Source: Streptomyces sp. AC550_RSS872
GTDB lineage: Bacteria; Actinomycetota; Actinomycetes; Streptomycetales; Streptomycetaceae
NCBI RefSeq assembly: GCF_019049285.1
Contig: NZ_JAGMUL010000208.1
Coordinates: 62,001-126,000 of the forward strand
Direction of reading: 5' to 3'
Length of the DNA stretch: 64,000 bases
This document shows, piece after piece, positions 63,721-64,000 of this stretch. A program made the position numbers and the translations under genes. A model generated the notes under the pieces. The model saw only the letters and a list, made by a program, of their open reading frames with translations. It was not told the DNA's origin and made no database searches. Position 1 is the first letter of the stretch; each line of letters starts with the position of its first letter.

Positions 63721-63752
63721 TTCGATGAGTGTCTATGTTGACGTATATCGAA
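63721..63752. promoter_or_regulatory. Candidate ArsR operator 2
   Basis: TTCGAT-N4-GTCTATGTTGAC-N4-ATCGAA, same spacing as operator 1, about 60-90 bases upstream of the flavoprotein start at 63811. A further small palindrome CGACG-AA-CGTCG lies at 63782-63793. The rest of the gap from 63491 to 63720 holds no supportable gene. Confidence 0.65.
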
Positions 63753-63810
63753 TCAGTTGTAATGCTGGGTGGGTGAGGTATCGACGAACGTCGAAACAAA
63801 GGGAGTCGCC

Positions 63811-64000
63811 GTGAACGCCCCCACCACCGTCCTGCCCACCGTGGTGATCGGAGCCGGCCCCGTCGGCCTGGCCGCCGCCGCCCGCCTCGTCGAGCGCGGC
63901 CTCGAACCGCTGGTCCTGGAGGCTGGAGCAGCTGCGGGCAGCGCCGTACGGCAGTGGAGCCATGTGCGGCTGTTCTCCCCGTGGGCCGAGGTCGTCGACC
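63811..64000 (+). CDS. FAD-dependent oxidoreductase (partial)
   Basis: The N-terminal 63 residues of a flavoprotein: TVVIGAGPVGLAAAARLVERGLEPLVLEAG is the FAD-binding Rossmann loop, followed by RQWSHVRLFSPWAEVVD. GTG at 63811 with GGGAG 6 bases upstream. Its place in an ars region behind an ArsR-type operator suggests a role in arsenic handling, like the flavin-monooxygenase-like ArsO of Streptomyces ars clusters, but the fragment is too short to tell. Runs off the right edge. Confidence 0.85.
   Translation, partial: MNAPTTVLPTVVIGAGPVGLAAAARLVERGLEPLVLEAGAAAGSAVRQWSHVRLFSPWAEVVD

Overview
The window is high-GC DNA (roughly 70%) with frequent GTG and TTG starts, ATGA/GTGA gene overlaps and a set of typical actinomycete genes: an E1/E2-fused 2-oxoglutarate dehydrogenase (Kgd), a HspR-boxed lon, a conservon, whiJ-like XRE/DUF397/ATPase genes and Ku/LigD. 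This points to a Streptomyces chromosome, probably mostly core DNA with a few accessory inserts. No rRNA, tRNA, CRISPR array or transposase gene was seen.

Layout. 1-8.2 kb: the N-terminal part of an amino-acid ABC substrate-binding lipoprotein, malic enzyme, a quinone-oxidoreductase-like dehydrogenase, a tiny HTH gene plus ClpN-domain gene behind two identical-arm palindromes, and a PadR/DUF4097 operon. 8.2-8.8 kb: two adjacent MITE-like palindromic elements and a REP sequence. 8.8-19.9 kb: a co-directional block of seven genes: Trypco1-like protein, trypsin fused to a VMAP-C-like region, MoxR AAA+ ATPase, vWA/TPR protein, a 50-residue RiPP precursor ending in a YxD tail, an FxsB-like radical SAM/SPASM maturase, and a FxsT-like TIR/NB-ARC/TPR protein. 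It looks like an NTP-dependent conflict (defence or self/non-self) system joined to a cyclophane peptide pathway, and is the most interesting part of the window.

20-31.3 kb: kgd, an OmpR-type two-component system, a spermidine-synthase-like protein, a rhomboid-like membrane protein, a GNAT acetyltransferase and lon, with candidate HspR (HAIR) and ClgR sites upstream of lon. 31.4-33.9 kb: secreted GH25 muramidase, MarR regulator, PP2C-like protein. 34.3-40.5 kb: a complete conservon (sensor, roadblock, DUF742, GTPase) followed by a styrene-monooxygenase-like flavoprotein. 40.4-45.9 kb: NlpC/P60 hydrolase, small protein, TetR regulator, two divergent diiron-protein genes, a third palindromic element and a DUF3291 protein.

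45.9-51 kb: a cell-wall block (transpeptidase PBP, FtsW/RodA-type SEDS protein, sensor kinase without an adjacent regulator, lipoprotein). 51-55.1 kb: a phosphatase-like protein, a NERD-like protein, a 4-5-copy tandem array of a Streptomyces REP sequence, and a divergent LigD-polymerase/Ku pair for end joining. 55.1-57 kb: an orphan ketosynthase and a decayed type II thioesterase. 57-60.8 kb: SAM methyltransferase, Scr1-type XRE regulator, DUF397 protein, HATPase and two small proteins. 61.4-64 kb: cold-shock protein, then an arsenic-resistance region with arsC, a frameshifted arsR relic, an MFS relic, an intact ArsR and the start of a flavoprotein; the last two share a 32-bp candidate operator.
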